Assembly: GCF_900258505.1 (NCBI RefSeq)
Contig: NZ_LT984895.1
Coordinates: forward strand, 2,827,441-2,891,440
Source: Brachybacterium timonense
GTDB taxonomy: Bacteria; Actinomycetota; Actinomycetes; Actinomycetales; Dermabacteraceae
Direction: 5' to 3'
DNA length: 64,000 nt
In this document: in pieces, positions 39,301-46,925 of the stretch
Layout: each line of letters opens with the position of its first letter
How positions within the stretch are numbered: the stretch's first letter is position 1
The notes under the pieces: generated by a model
Told to the model about the DNA's origin: nothing
Seen by the model: only the letters and a program-made list of their open reading frames with translations
The model's database searches: none
Made by a program: the position numbers and the translations under genes

Positions 39301-39722
39301 TCGACTCCCGTCGCCACGTCGAGTTCGAAGCCCAGGAAATGGACCGTGACGGCACCGTGGTCGATATCTATGAAGGAGCCGGTGGCCGCTCCGGAGGCCA
39401 GCGGCAGCGACTGGTCACCTTCTGCCTCGCTGCAGCACTGCGCTACCAGCTACCACTGTTGGACGGGCAGATCCCTCAGTACGGGCTGGTCGCACTGGAT
39501 GAGGCCTTCGACAAGACCGATATGAACTTCACGCGGGCCGGACTGGACGTGTTCCGGTCTTTCGGGTTCCAGATGCTGCTGGCGACGCCGCTCAAGATGC
39601 TGCAGACCATCGACGAGTACGTTGGCGGGGCCGTCGTGGTGAGCAACCTCGATGGCAGAGCCTCCCGTCTCGCGGCGGTAACGGTCGCCGACCTCACCGG
39701 CGGGGGGGGCCGGACGCGATGA
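36384..39722 (+). CDS. jetC: Wadjet SMC-like ATPase JetC
   Basis: 1112 residues. It opens with HPGQMRLARIQVHNWGTF, then Walker A GESGSGKSS (about residues 47-55). Two long coiled-coil arms flank a central hinge region. The C-terminal half has the signature GRSGGQRQRLVTF and Walker B LVALDEAFDKTD. All ATPase motifs are intact. JetC dimers extrude DNA loops, and Wadjet uses this to sense small circular DNA such as plasmids, which JetD then cuts. It overlaps jetB and jetD by four bases each (ATGA type). The dispersed homologue at 7304-10690 shares the N-terminal block but is well diverged. Confidence 0.96.
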   Translation: MTSPELPLNDHLHPGQMRLARIQVHNWGTFDGSHSIDVPRAGLLITGESGSGKSSLLDALSAVLMRPGETRFNAAAQDGPSGDKDRTPLSYVRGAYRRQSDDETGEVRPGFLRSSATVSGIALTYTDGRDRVVSAVRVFHIAGRSTSTSDLRTAYLLLPRAAELVEVLRLCAHGIDLRRLRRALSPTAASTTYPDFGAHLRRQTGIGTAEAQRLLHRTQSAKSLTSLDDLLRSFMLTTPRTFVQAEAAVDQFRALQDAHAAVVDARDQITVLHPQREAWQAHRSATAAYDQLVRLEEGRDAYRYRTLLDLAEQDRRRLITERQAATARLEAAQQRRNDARHTESRAREALLRVGGSHLESLDREIQRANDDLDRIGRALDRLQQSLEVISSPLPTTPAELAAAQDLARRERDRLTREAQEQIDQSGPVHVAREQSRNRIAELTTEIRSLATRRSNLPTDLVTIRDQIAQKVGATPFALPFAGELMDVRDASWQGAVERLLRGFATTILVPDDLYPHVAQTVEATFWGRRIAYERMREPRPGADEGRTNGRVLSVLTLADTPARAWLRQRISSGFPHVLVDTIEELGRHERALTRGGQIKNRDHHVKDDSSAITDRSRWLIGTTNDALIELRRDELAAARADLQRADQQLGDLGRQGEVLRRQITAMEQLTQVAWEEIDRVGVTTRLEALTAEQARLRDTTSVRDAENQLREASAALHTAEEEQNEAHGIVRDLDREITAAEEDLDTARATLDGIVIDDAVLAELNRRALRHVRRTITRANLLDVLTTVSNELRSEMDTHRGVIQRTEGELARARVRYMQRWPERSVNLVDALEGTPDFLRLLEQLERDRLPEFEDRFRQLLRTQSQNNIGQLRAELSTAIRDVHQRLEPVNASLAMNDFDTNRGTRLRLVARAKHSDEVKEFLSDLLRITEGAFHSETELSEEADERFARMDRLMRRLGSVETTDVQWRKRVLDSRRHVEFEAQEMDRDGTVVDIYEGAGGRSGGQRQRLVTFCLAAALRYQLPLLDGQIPQYGLVALDEAFDKTDMNFTRAGLDVFRSFGFQMLLATPLKMLQTIDEYVGGAVVVSNLDGRASRLAAVTVADLTGGGGRTR

Positions 39723-40960
39723 AACCGCCCGCCGATATTCGGGCCACCATTGCCTCCCGATGGAAGCGGTCCGCGGCGGCCTGGCTTGCTCACCCCGATC
39801 AGGTCGAGGTCGACGTTCCGCTGCATCCACCATCGGGGACGGGTTTCCTGGCCGATCCCACCGGAGTCGCCTCATGGATCACCAGCTGGTCCAGTGCCTC
39901 AGAAGCGACGGCCTCGGGTGTGGTGTGGGAGGAGCGGCGTGTCGCCCAGTTCGGCACTCATCGCCTGCCGACGCGGTGGCGTCGCCACGGTGCCACCGCG
40001 GTACGTGCCGCCGCCGACTCACGGACCCGCGAGGAGTGGGGGCGTATGGAGACCCTCCATCGCGCGGCCCTCGAGATGTTCCATGAGGCCTGCGAGGCGG
40101 CTGACACCCGCGGTAGGGCAGCCGAAGAGCCCGCTGGCCGTGTTGAGACACCGGCCGCGCCCGAGCGCCTGGCCGCGGCACTGGTCAGGCACCGAGCACG
40201 CTGGCTGCAGCTGGATGATGACAACGCTCGTCTTGTCCTGCATGCGGCCGGCTGGTTCCTCGTGAACCCCGACAGTGGCCTGCGGATACGCCAGGTCCCG
40301 CTGGAAGGGATGCACACCAAGTGGTTAGCGCAGCACCAAGCGCTCGTGCGTAGCCTGATCGCGGCCATACGTGCGGACGGGGATAGCGGGCTCGGTCTCG
40401 CCCAGCCCTCGCGCTTCCATGACGTCGTGCTCTTGGACCCCGCGCTGCGCTGTGCAGAGTCCGGAGAGCGGCCGTGTCTACCTCGGGCGATGCGCTTGGA
40501 TGTGCATGCTCTGCAGGACCTGGAACTCCATCCGCGAGCGGTCATCATCTGCGAGAACTCCGAGACGACCCAGGTGCTGCCCGACCTGTCAGGTGCCGTG
40601 GCCCTCAGCGGCGATGGGTACGCCCTCAGCGTGCTCGAGGTGCCGTGGGTGCAGGATTCCCCGGTTCTCTACTGGGGAGACATCGACACCGACGGTCTGC
40701 AGATCTTGGACCGCGCCCGCAACCACCATCAGCGCATCACGTCGGTCCTCATGGACCGTGCCACCCTTGCACGGTTCGACGCCATGACCGGTCATATCGC
40801 ACCCGTCGCGCCCGCAGCGACCACTCAGCTCACAGCCGATGAGCGCGCGCTGTACGAGGACGTGGCCCGCCTCGGTACACGGTTGGAGCAGGAACGGATC
40901 GAGCTCGGGTATGCCGTTGACGTTCTACGACGGGAGCTCGCTCGCGTTGCCGGGGCCTGA
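39719..40960 (+). CDS. jetD: Wadjet nuclease JetD (DUF3322/DUF2220, toprim-like)
   Basis: 413 residues. The N-terminal DUF3322 half contains RQVPLEGMHTKWLAQH (about 191-206). The C-terminal DUF2220 toprim-like half shows the catalytic Glu in ICENSET (about residue 279) and the DxDxD metal motif in GDIDTDGLQ (about 321-325). JetD is the topoisomerase VI A-like nuclease that cleaves DNA reeled in by JetABC. Active-site residues are present, so the system should be functional. Only one jetD exists in this window although there are two JetABC sets. Confidence 0.95.
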   Translation: MKPPADIRATIASRWKRSAAAWLAHPDQVEVDVPLHPPSGTGFLADPTGVASWITSWSSASEATASGVVWEERRVAQFGTHRLPTRWRRHGATAVRAAADSRTREEWGRMETLHRAALEMFHEACEAADTRGRAAEEPAGRVETPAAPERLAAALVRHRARWLQLDDDNARLVLHAAGWFLVNPDSGLRIRQVPLEGMHTKWLAQHQALVRSLIAAIRADGDSGLGLAQPSRFHDVVLLDPALRCAESGERPCLPRAMRLDVHALQDLELHPRAVIICENSETTQVLPDLSGAVALSGDGYALSVLEVPWVQDSPVLYWGDIDTDGLQILDRARNHHQRITSVLMDRATLARFDAMTGHIAPVAPAATTQLTADERALYEDVARLGTRLEQERIELGYAVDVLRRELARVAGA

Positions 40961-41112
40961 CCTGAGCGCACCACGGTTCCGCCATGCATCAGGGCGTTTG
41001 CCCGGACGAGCTTGTCCACTGCGCGACGGACCGCAGCGAAACCTACCACGCTGACCCTCGGGCGATCGGCCGTAGCCCGAAAGGTGTCCCAGGCTATTCA
41101 CCGCGAATGCCC

Positions 41113-41131
41113 CGCGGTCGATCCGACCGCG
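41113..41131 (-). terminator. Hairpin after the lipoprotein gene
   Basis: CGCGGTCG and CGACCGCG pair perfectly around ATC, directly after the stop of the minus-strand lipoprotein gene and downstream of the plus-strand jetD. It could serve both operons. There is no T-run. The 150 bases from 40961 to this point contain nothing else I can support. Confidence 0.5.
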
Positions 41132-41132
41132 A

Positions 41133-41561
41133 TCACTCCACGACGTCGATGCCCGCGCCGTCCTTGCAGATCGCGGTGACGCGCAGAGTCCCGTACGACG
41201 GGATCTCGATGGTGTCGCCGACGACGTACTTCGCTGCCTTACCGGTGCCCCGGCCCCCTTCGGGCTTGGGGTCCACCATCCAGGAGAGGTTCACGAACGG
41301 CGGTTCGGCGGTGGCGTCGAAGGAATACATCTCGAGCTCGGCCCGCACACCGTCGGCTGTCTCCGGGAGCGCGGGATCAGTGCCGCGGGTGCCGCCGATC
41401 AGGCGATAGGGGGAGTCTGCGCACATGGTCGCTCCTTCGTCGTCGGCCGTTTCCTGCTGGTCGCCGCTGATTGGTACGGGGTCCTCGCTAGCCAGGCCGC
41501 ACCCGGACAGCGGCAGCGCGACAAGAGAGCCGGCTGCAAGGACTGCTATTCGCTCTCTCAT
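41133..41561 (-). CDS. Small secreted lipoprotein
   Basis: 142 residues. The lipoprotein signal MRERIAVLAAGSLVALPLSGC ends at the lipidated Cys21. The mature part is acidic, contains two further Cys (ATMCADSPYRLIGGTRG and VTAICKDG) that may pair, and ends IEIPSYGTLRVTAICKDGAGIDVVE. No family recognised. Its ATG shares one base with the stop of a short upstream frame (TGATG), suggesting reinitiation. It sits between jetD and the fic relic. Confidence 0.8.
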   Translation of the reverse strand: MRERIAVLAAGSLVALPLSGCGLASEDPVPISGDQQETADDEGATMCADSPYRLIGGTRGTDPALPETADGVRAELEMYSFDATAEPPFVNLSWMVDPKPEGGRGTGKAAKYVVGDTIEIPSYGTLRVTAICKDGAGIDVVE

Positions 41562-41710
41562 CACTGTCCTTCGAACCGGGAGCCGCGACGGATGCACATG
41601 TCGAGCTCGCTCTCCGCGATCACCAGTGGCTCCGCATGCGGACCCGAAGGGATGACGAACTCATCGTGCTTCTCGCACGAACGCGGCGAAGACGATGAGC
41701 GACGCAGCAT
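41561..41710 (-). CDS. Short open frame coupled to the lipoprotein gene
   Basis: A 49-codon frame ending EKHDEFVIPSGPHAEPLVIA, then ESELDMCIRRGSRFEGQ. The end has balanced, protein-like composition and its stop overlaps the lipoprotein start by one base. The N-terminal part is Ser/Arg-rich and the real start is unclear; the frame stays open to 42091, across the fic relic. It may be the C-terminal remnant of a larger gene. Confidence 0.35.
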   Translation of the reverse strand: MLRRSSSSPRSCEKHDEFVIPSGPHAEPLVIAESELDMCIRRGSRFEGQ

Positions 41711-41841
41711 GCGCAGAACTCCACACACGCACGATGTGGCACCGGGATTCAGTCGCCTTAGTACTGCGCGACATGCTTCCTCCCGGCCTCCCGGGGGCGC
41801 ATCCGAAGACACTTCCGGGCAGTTGCCACACGCACCATAGC

Positions 41842-42137
41842 TCACCACCGGACCAGACTCTCCCCGCGCGCCAGCAGTCGATACGGGTCCACTGCGACCA
41901 GAAAGAACTTCTCCGGCTCCACCCGAAGAGTCGCCAGTCTCCCGCGGATGCTCTGCTTGCACATACCGCGCGCCACGCTTGTGCCCACCTGCTCGAGCAC
42001 TCCTGCTTGTACCAGCGCCGCGGGCGGGCGAGATACGCCGACAACTGCCTGCGCAGCTGCTCCAGGGCGTCGAGCAGTGCCTGGCGGTCACGGTTCAACG
42101 CCGGAGTCGCGATGATCGAGGTCCCGGCGGTGCGCAT
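41842..42137 (-). pseudogene. Relic of a second fic gene with a large internal deletion
   Basis: The frame from ATG 42137 reads ALNRDRQALLDALEQL and then SAYLARPRRW, matching the start of the 33.9-kb fic product (EAVLAAVDELRDRARLHLARPRSW). At about 42010 it jumps, in another frame, to AALVQAGVLEQVG and ends VAVDPYRLLARGESLV. This matches that protein's C-terminus (AALVRAGVLEQIG and ADPYRMLAQNDALV). About 295 codons, including the whole Fic catalytic core, are missing. The relic keeps the same orientation as fic and carries a related palindrome just upstream. Confidence 0.78.
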
Positions 42138-42146
42138 AACACCCCT

Positions 42147-42169
42147 CACGTCAGTTGATAACTGATGTG
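42147..42169. promoter_or_regulatory. Diverged copy of the fic palindrome
   Basis: The core TCAGTT-G-A-TAACTGA with outer CACG and TGTG arms aligns with the perfect repeat at 33915-33937 and has the same distance to its ATG. The flank ATAACACC is also shared. The outer arms have lost part of their symmetry, as expected for a site no longer under selection. Confidence 0.65.
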
Positions 42170-42265
42170 GCGAACTATTGCAGCCAACGTGGCCCAGGGC
42201 GAGCCCCGTCGGCCCGCCGTGCTTCGCACCCCAGCAAACAGGTCGGCGGCGGAGCGTCGCCCACC

Positions 42266-44626
42266 TCACTCCCCCATCAGCGCCACCGGGGTCACCCGGC
42301 GCAGCCGCAGCGCCGCCAGCCAGGTCACGGCCAGCACCACCGCCACCATGCCCACAGCGCTGCCGGCCACCGCGAGTGGGGACAGGGACAGGTCCATTTT
42401 CACCATGCCGATCGTCCCGAAGGCTGCGCTGATCAACGGGTTCATGCTGACTGCGCCGACGGTGGCGCCCAGCAGCGCCGCCAGCAGCACCACCGGCAGG
42501 TACGTCCAGATGATCTGGGAGACGAGGTCCGCAGTGGTGAAGCCCAGCGCCTTCTTCACCCCGAGCACGCCCTGGGACTGCACGATCATGGTGGTCACCA
42601 CGAGCGCTGCCACGAGCACCACCGCGAACACCGTCAGCGACACGATCACCCCGGCGAGCAGCGTGATCATCGCAAAGTATCCGCCGAGCATGATGCGCAC
42701 CGAGTCCGTGGAGGACTCCACCAGCTGCACCCGGTTCCCGAGCCGTTCCGTGAGGTCAGCGACCACAGCATCGATGTCAAGCCCGGGGGCGACACTGGCC
42801 GCGACCATCGCGGGCCGGTGGCCCGGGTCGAGGCGGTGCATGCCGTCCGTGGTGAAGGACAGGGTGCGGCCCAGGTTCCGCCCAGTGGACATGATCCCGG
42901 TGACCACGTACTCGGCGCTGCGTCCCGTCGAGGTGACGGTGTGCACGTCCCCCACCTGCAGGTCGAGCGCGCGGGCGGCGCTCGCCCCAACCACCATCTC
43001 GTTCTCATGCAGCGGGTAGCGTCCCTCGGTCAGGGAATCGGTGCTCCACACGCTGTAGTCATCCGTCACGGACACCACGTACGGATCGCCGTCGATCATC
43101 TGGCCGTCCCAGGAGATGCCGTACGGGTCCTCGATGCCCGGCGTGTCCCGGATGATGCGCATGACCTCGTCGGTGTCGGATATCGCCGACAGCCCCACGG
43201 TGACATCCTCGACGTCACCCACGACCATGCGGCTGAACGCCTGCGTGTCGCCGGTCAGGCTGGAGGCCATGCCGAGCGCGATCACGGGCGCGGCGGTGAG
43301 CAGTGTGATCGTCACCAGCAGCAGGAGGCTCTGCGCAGGCTGCTGCAGCAGGGTCTTCACACCCAGCAGCATGTTCAACGGCCCCCGCGCGGTGGCGAGC
43401 GGCAGGTGATCAATGCGGCGCGAATGGGTGGCGGTGCCGCCGCGCAGAGCCGCGACCGTGGTCACCTGGCGCACACGCAGCGCTCCCAGCAGCGCGAACA
43501 CCAGCACAGCACCGGTGAGCAGTGCGAGGGTGAGCGCGGTGGCGGGCGGGCTGAACGGCGCCTGCCAGTCGATTCCGGACTGGGCGGCGAGCGCATCGGC
43601 CACCCATGGCAGCATCAGGTGCGACACGCCCACTCCCATCGTCGAGGCCACCAGGGCGGTGCCGCCGAAGACGATCAGCAGGTGCCCGATGACCTGGGCG
43701 GTGGTGAAGCCTGCGGCGCGCAGCACCCCGAATGCCGTCATATCGCGAGTGACCAGGTTCGCCATGACGAACCGCATGATCACGAGCGCGACCACGACGA
43801 TCACCGCGGCAAGCACCAGGAACACCATCGTGAACAGTTCCGCGCCGAGCGCGGCGCTGCCCCGGGTGAGCACGTTGCGGTTCGCGCCCCAGGTCACGCG
43901 TGCGGAGACGCCGGACTGCTCGCTCGCCTCATCGACAGCGCCGACGGCGGCGTCATACACCGCGCCCTCGCCGCGCAGATCGGCCACGAGCGCAGGTTCG
44001 AGCCCTGGTACGAGCGGTTCATCCAGCGGATGGTCGACCGCGAAGTACAGCATCCCCATGGCCGTGGAAGCACCGAAGAGATCTTCGTAGAAGCCCTGGA
44101 TGTGGAAGGTGACAGAGCCCTCCGGGGTGGTCAGCGTGATCGGGTCGCCGACGGCATAGTTCTCGGAGTAGAGCAGCAGGGCGGGCGCCCAGATCGGGTT
44201 CTCGACCGCCTCATCCGCTTCGGCGACCACGGTGCGCGATCCCATCTTCGGATCCTCGCCGCGGTCGAACACCGTGATGTTGATCGGCAGTTCGGAGCCG
44301 TCATAGTCGAAGGTGACCAGGCCGGTCTGGGCGTCGATCACGTCGAGCTCATGGATCTGCTCTTGGCTCTGCAGCGCGGCCGTAAGCAGTTCGCGCAGAT
44401 GCCCGAGCGCATCTGGGGCGGCGTCGGCGACCAACACCACTGTGTCATCCGGGGAGCGGTCCGCGGTGGCGCGGGCCTCCAGGGAGTCGAGGTACGTGAA
44501 GGCCAGCACCATCGCGGTGTTCGTCAGGAGCGCTGCGATCAGGGTGAGCAGACCGAGGGTGGCCACTTGGCCGCGGCGCAGGCGCAGTTGGCGGCGCACC
44601 AGGGGGAGCAGGGCACGCATCCTCAC
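42266..44626 (-). CDS. FtsX-type ABC transporter permease (large)
   Basis: About 786 residues. One N-terminal membrane helix and an extracytoplasmic domain precede three helices, a second half repeats the plan, and the C-terminus is LRLRRVTPVALMGE. Two FtsX/MacB-type permease domains are visible (FTMVFLVLAAVIVVVALVIMRFV and MITLLAGVIVSLTVFAVVLVAALV). Such permeases work with a MacB-type ATPase to move or sense peptides, lipids or antibiotics without classical transport. It overlaps the ATPase stop. It is the last gene of an apparent operon beginning at the JetB-like gene. Confidence 0.9.
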   Translation of the reverse strand: MRMRALLPLVRRQLRLRRGQVATLGLLTLIAALLTNTAMVLAFTYLDSLEARATADRSPDDTVVLVADAAPDALGHLRELLTAALQSQEQIHELDVIDAQTGLVTFDYDGSELPINITVFDRGEDPKMGSRTVVAEADEAVENPIWAPALLLYSENYAVGDPITLTTPEGSVTFHIQGFYEDLFGASTAMGMLYFAVDHPLDEPLVPGLEPALVADLRGEGAVYDAAVGAVDEASEQSGVSARVTWGANRNVLTRGSAALGAELFTMVFLVLAAVIVVVALVIMRFVMANLVTRDMTAFGVLRAAGFTTAQVIGHLLIVFGGTALVASTMGVGVSHLMLPWVADALAAQSGIDWQAPFSPPATALTLALLTGAVLVFALLGALRVRQVTTVAALRGGTATHSRRIDHLPLATARGPLNMLLGVKTLLQQPAQSLLLLVTITLLTAAPVIALGMASSLTGDTQAFSRMVVGDVEDVTVGLSAISDTDEVMRIIRDTPGIEDPYGISWDGQMIDGDPYVVSVTDDYSVWSTDSLTEGRYPLHENEMVVGASAARALDLQVGDVHTVTSTGRSAEYVVTGIMSTGRNLGRTLSFTTDGMHRLDPGHRPAMVAASVAPGLDIDAVVADLTERLGNRVQLVESSTDSVRIMLGGYFAMITLLAGVIVSLTVFAVVLVAALVVTTMIVQSQGVLGVKKALGFTTADLVSQIIWTYLPVVLLAALLGATVGAVSMNPLISAAFGTIGMVKMDLSLSPLAVAGSAVGMVAVVLAVTWLAALRLRRVTPVALMGE

Positions 44627-45441
44627 CACCCCATCTCGGCAAGGAAATCATTGACAGTGGCCAGGCGGTCCTCGCTCTCCATCTCGAAGCGCGGCAGGTC
44701 CAGGTGTCCTCGCAGGGAGCCGTCGCGCAGATACCAGATGCGGTCCGCGCGGGCGGCGGTGCGCGGGTCGTGCGTGACCATGACGATGCTCTGGCCGCCG
44801 TGATGCACACGGCTGAGCAGGTCGAGCACGACACGGGAGTACTCAGAGTTCAGCTGGCCAGTGGGTTCGTCGGCGAACACGACGGCTGGGGAGGCGATCA
44901 GGCTGCGCACGATGCCGACGCGCTGCGCCTCGCCGCCGGAGAGCATGGAGGGGAACTTCCGCTGGTCGCGCGGACCCAGCCCCACCATGTCGAACAGCTC
45001 GTCGGCGCGGGCGAGGATCTCGCGGCGCGGTCGACCGGTGAGCAGCCCGACGGTCAGCACGTTGTCACGAACACTGAGGGAATCCAGCAGGTGGATCTGC
45101 TGGAACACGAACCCGCAGTGGTCCCGGCGGAAGCGGGCGAGCTGATCCTCGCTGCGGCCGGAAATCTCGGTGCCGTCCACGGTGACGGTGCCGAGAGTGG
45201 GCCGATCCATGCCGGACAGTGCGTACAGCAACGTGGACTTGCCCGAGCCTGAGGGGCCCATGATCACGGTGAAGCTGCCGCGATCGATGTCAAGGTCGAT
45301 GTTCTTCAGCACATGTTGCTGGGTGCCGCCGTGGGAGAACGTCTTGGACAGCAGCCGCGCTGTGATCACTGGGTCAGTGCCGGCGGCAGCCCGGGCGGCG
45401 TCGTCGGGAGTTGAGGAGACGGTCGCAGTCGTGGAGCTCAT
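44623..45441 (-). CDS. MacB/LolD-type ABC transporter ATPase
   Basis: 272 residues. Walker A GPSGSGKST (about 62-70), signature LSGGEAQRVGIVRSL, Walker B AVVFADEPTGQLN and the H-loop VTHDPRTAARA are all present. It pairs with the large FtsX-type permease encoded downstream. Start chosen at ATG 45441; GTG and ATG codons a few triplets upstream are possible, and no strong binding site separates them. Located just after a two-component system, the classic layout of BceRSAB-like antimicrobial-peptide response modules. Confidence 0.93.
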   Translation of the reverse strand: MSSTTATVSSTPDDAARAAAGTDPVITARLLSKTFSHGGTQQHVLKNIDLDIDRGSFTVIMGPSGSGKSTLLYALSGMDRPTLGTVTVDGTEISGRSEDQLARFRRDHCGFVFQQIHLLDSLSVRDNVLTVGLLTGRPRREILARADELFDMVGLGPRDQRKFPSMLSGGEAQRVGIVRSLIASPAVVFADEPTGQLNSEYSRVVLDLLSRVHHGGQSIVMVTHDPRTAARADRIWYLRDGSLRGHLDLPRFEMESEDRLATVNDFLAEMGW

Positions 45442-45521
45442 GGCCATCACGCTATGCAGGCACTGCCCACACGTCGCTGACCGATTCCCTACGAAAGTCC
45501 TAACGCCACGGCGTCCGTCAC

Positions 45522-46883
45522 TCACGCCAGCGGCACATCGAGGTCGACCACGAGACCGCCACCGGGACGGTTGCGCACAGCGAGCGCGCCGCCCATGCGC
45601 TCCATCAAGTGCGCGGCGGTGAACAGGCCGAGCCCGCTGCCGGGCACCTGCTCTGCGGCGCTGCCGCGGACGCCGCGCCCCAGGATCAGGCCGAGCTCAT
45701 CCTCGGGCACCCCGGGCCCCGTATCGGCGAGGCTCATCCGCAGCAGGTCGCCCTGACGTTCGAAGCTCACCTCGACACCGCTGCGGGCGTGCTTGTGGGC
45801 GTTGGATATGACGTTGTCGATCACCTGCTGCATGCGCCGCGGGTCGATCTGCACCAGGAGGGCAGGCGGTTCCTCCATGCGGGAGGGGGCATCCACCACT
45901 GCGTGGTGCACCATCTGCGCGAGCTGCGCGGCCGGAACGGTCTCGGGTTGCACTGGAAGAGCGGAGAGCTGATCACGGTTTGCCACAAATAGGTCCGTGA
46001 CCAGGGCGTCCATCTGTGCGGCTTTGCGGGCCACCACGTCGAGGCGGTCGCGGGTGGTCGCGTCGTGGGTGCCCAGCTGCAGCAGCTCCACGGTCGCGGC
46101 GATCGACGCGACGGGGGTGCGGACGTCGTGGGAGAGCTGCGCGAGGATCGTGCGGGTGTCCTCACGGGCCTGCTCTTCGGCTGCACGCGCAGCCGCGAGC
46201 TCGGTGCGCATGAGGTCGAAGCTCTCGGTCCAGGCGCCGAACACATTGCCATGGTCCATGTCCAGCGGAGCATCCAGGTGCCCGGAGGCGACGTCCTGCG
46301 CGAACCCCTGCAGGCGGCGGAACGGCGCGAGGACGCGTCGGTCGAGCACCAGCACAGTCACGACAGCGATCGCGAGGATGACGAGCACACCGAGCGTGGC
46401 GGCTAGGCGGGACCGGATGATCGCGTCCCGCACCGCCGCGACCGCTCCGGGGTCGGTGGCGTGCACAGTGCCCAGCACGGTGCCATCCTGCGCGGTGATC
46501 GGCAGCGCCAGGGCGCGGGCGGCGAGCACTTCCTGCACGGTCACGATCGGCGGACCGGTTGCGTGCAGCACCGCCCCGTCGGCGTCCACCACGGTGACCT
46601 GTGTTCCGGGTGGCAGCGGCATGACGCTCGCCGTGCCGGCATCGCCGCGCAGCGCCGCATCCACCGCCTCCGCAACGATCCGCGCATCCGGCTCCGCGGC
46701 CTCGCTTACGCTGGCAGGTGCCTCGCGCCCGTTCCCCCAGGCGTCGGCGAGCTGGTGCGCGAGGTGGTTCAGCTCGCCGACGGGCGGGCGCGGCGCCTTG
46801 GTCTGGGCGGGCCACCACAGTGCGCTGAGCACTGCGGCGGCGGTGGCGGCGAGCAGGAGCACGGTGACGTGGAGAGTTCTCAT
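45522..46883 (-). CDS. Sensor histidine kinase
   Basis: 453 residues. Transmembrane helix 1 (VTVLLLAATAAAVLSALWW), an extracytoplasmic sensor of about 120 residues, helix 2 (LAATLGVLVILAIAVVTVLVL), a HAMP-like linker, the H-box QLSHDVRTPVASIAATVELL with phospho-acceptor His, the N-box DNVISNAHKHA, and G-boxes LADTGPGVPEDEL and VPGSGLGLFTAAHL. ATG at 46883 has GAGG upstream. It phosphorylates the response regulator encoded 43 bases upstream and probably senses envelope stress or a peptide. Confidence 0.94.
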   Translation of the reverse strand: MRTLHVTVLLLAATAAAVLSALWWPAQTKAPRPPVGELNHLAHQLADAWGNGREAPASVSEAAEPDARIVAEAVDAALRGDAGTASVMPLPPGTQVTVVDADGAVLHATGPPIVTVQEVLAARALALPITAQDGTVLGTVHATDPGAVAAVRDAIIRSRLAATLGVLVILAIAVVTVLVLDRRVLAPFRRLQGFAQDVASGHLDAPLDMDHGNVFGAWTESFDLMRTELAAARAAEEQAREDTRTILAQLSHDVRTPVASIAATVELLQLGTHDATTRDRLDVVARKAAQMDALVTDLFVANRDQLSALPVQPETVPAAQLAQMVHHAVVDAPSRMEEPPALLVQIDPRRMQQVIDNVISNAHKHARSGVEVSFERQGDLLRMSLADTGPGVPEDELGLILGRGVRGSAAEQVPGSGLGLFTAAHLMERMGGALAVRNRPGGGLVVDLDVPLA

Positions 46884-46925
46884 CGTCGCCTCGACGTGCT
46901 GCACCGGGCTGCCGGAGACGCAGGC

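Noticed and set aside
42155-44803. 882-codon plus-strand frame
   Set aside because: Antisense to the FtsX-type permease; its His/Arg/Gln-rich composition is that of a shadow frame.
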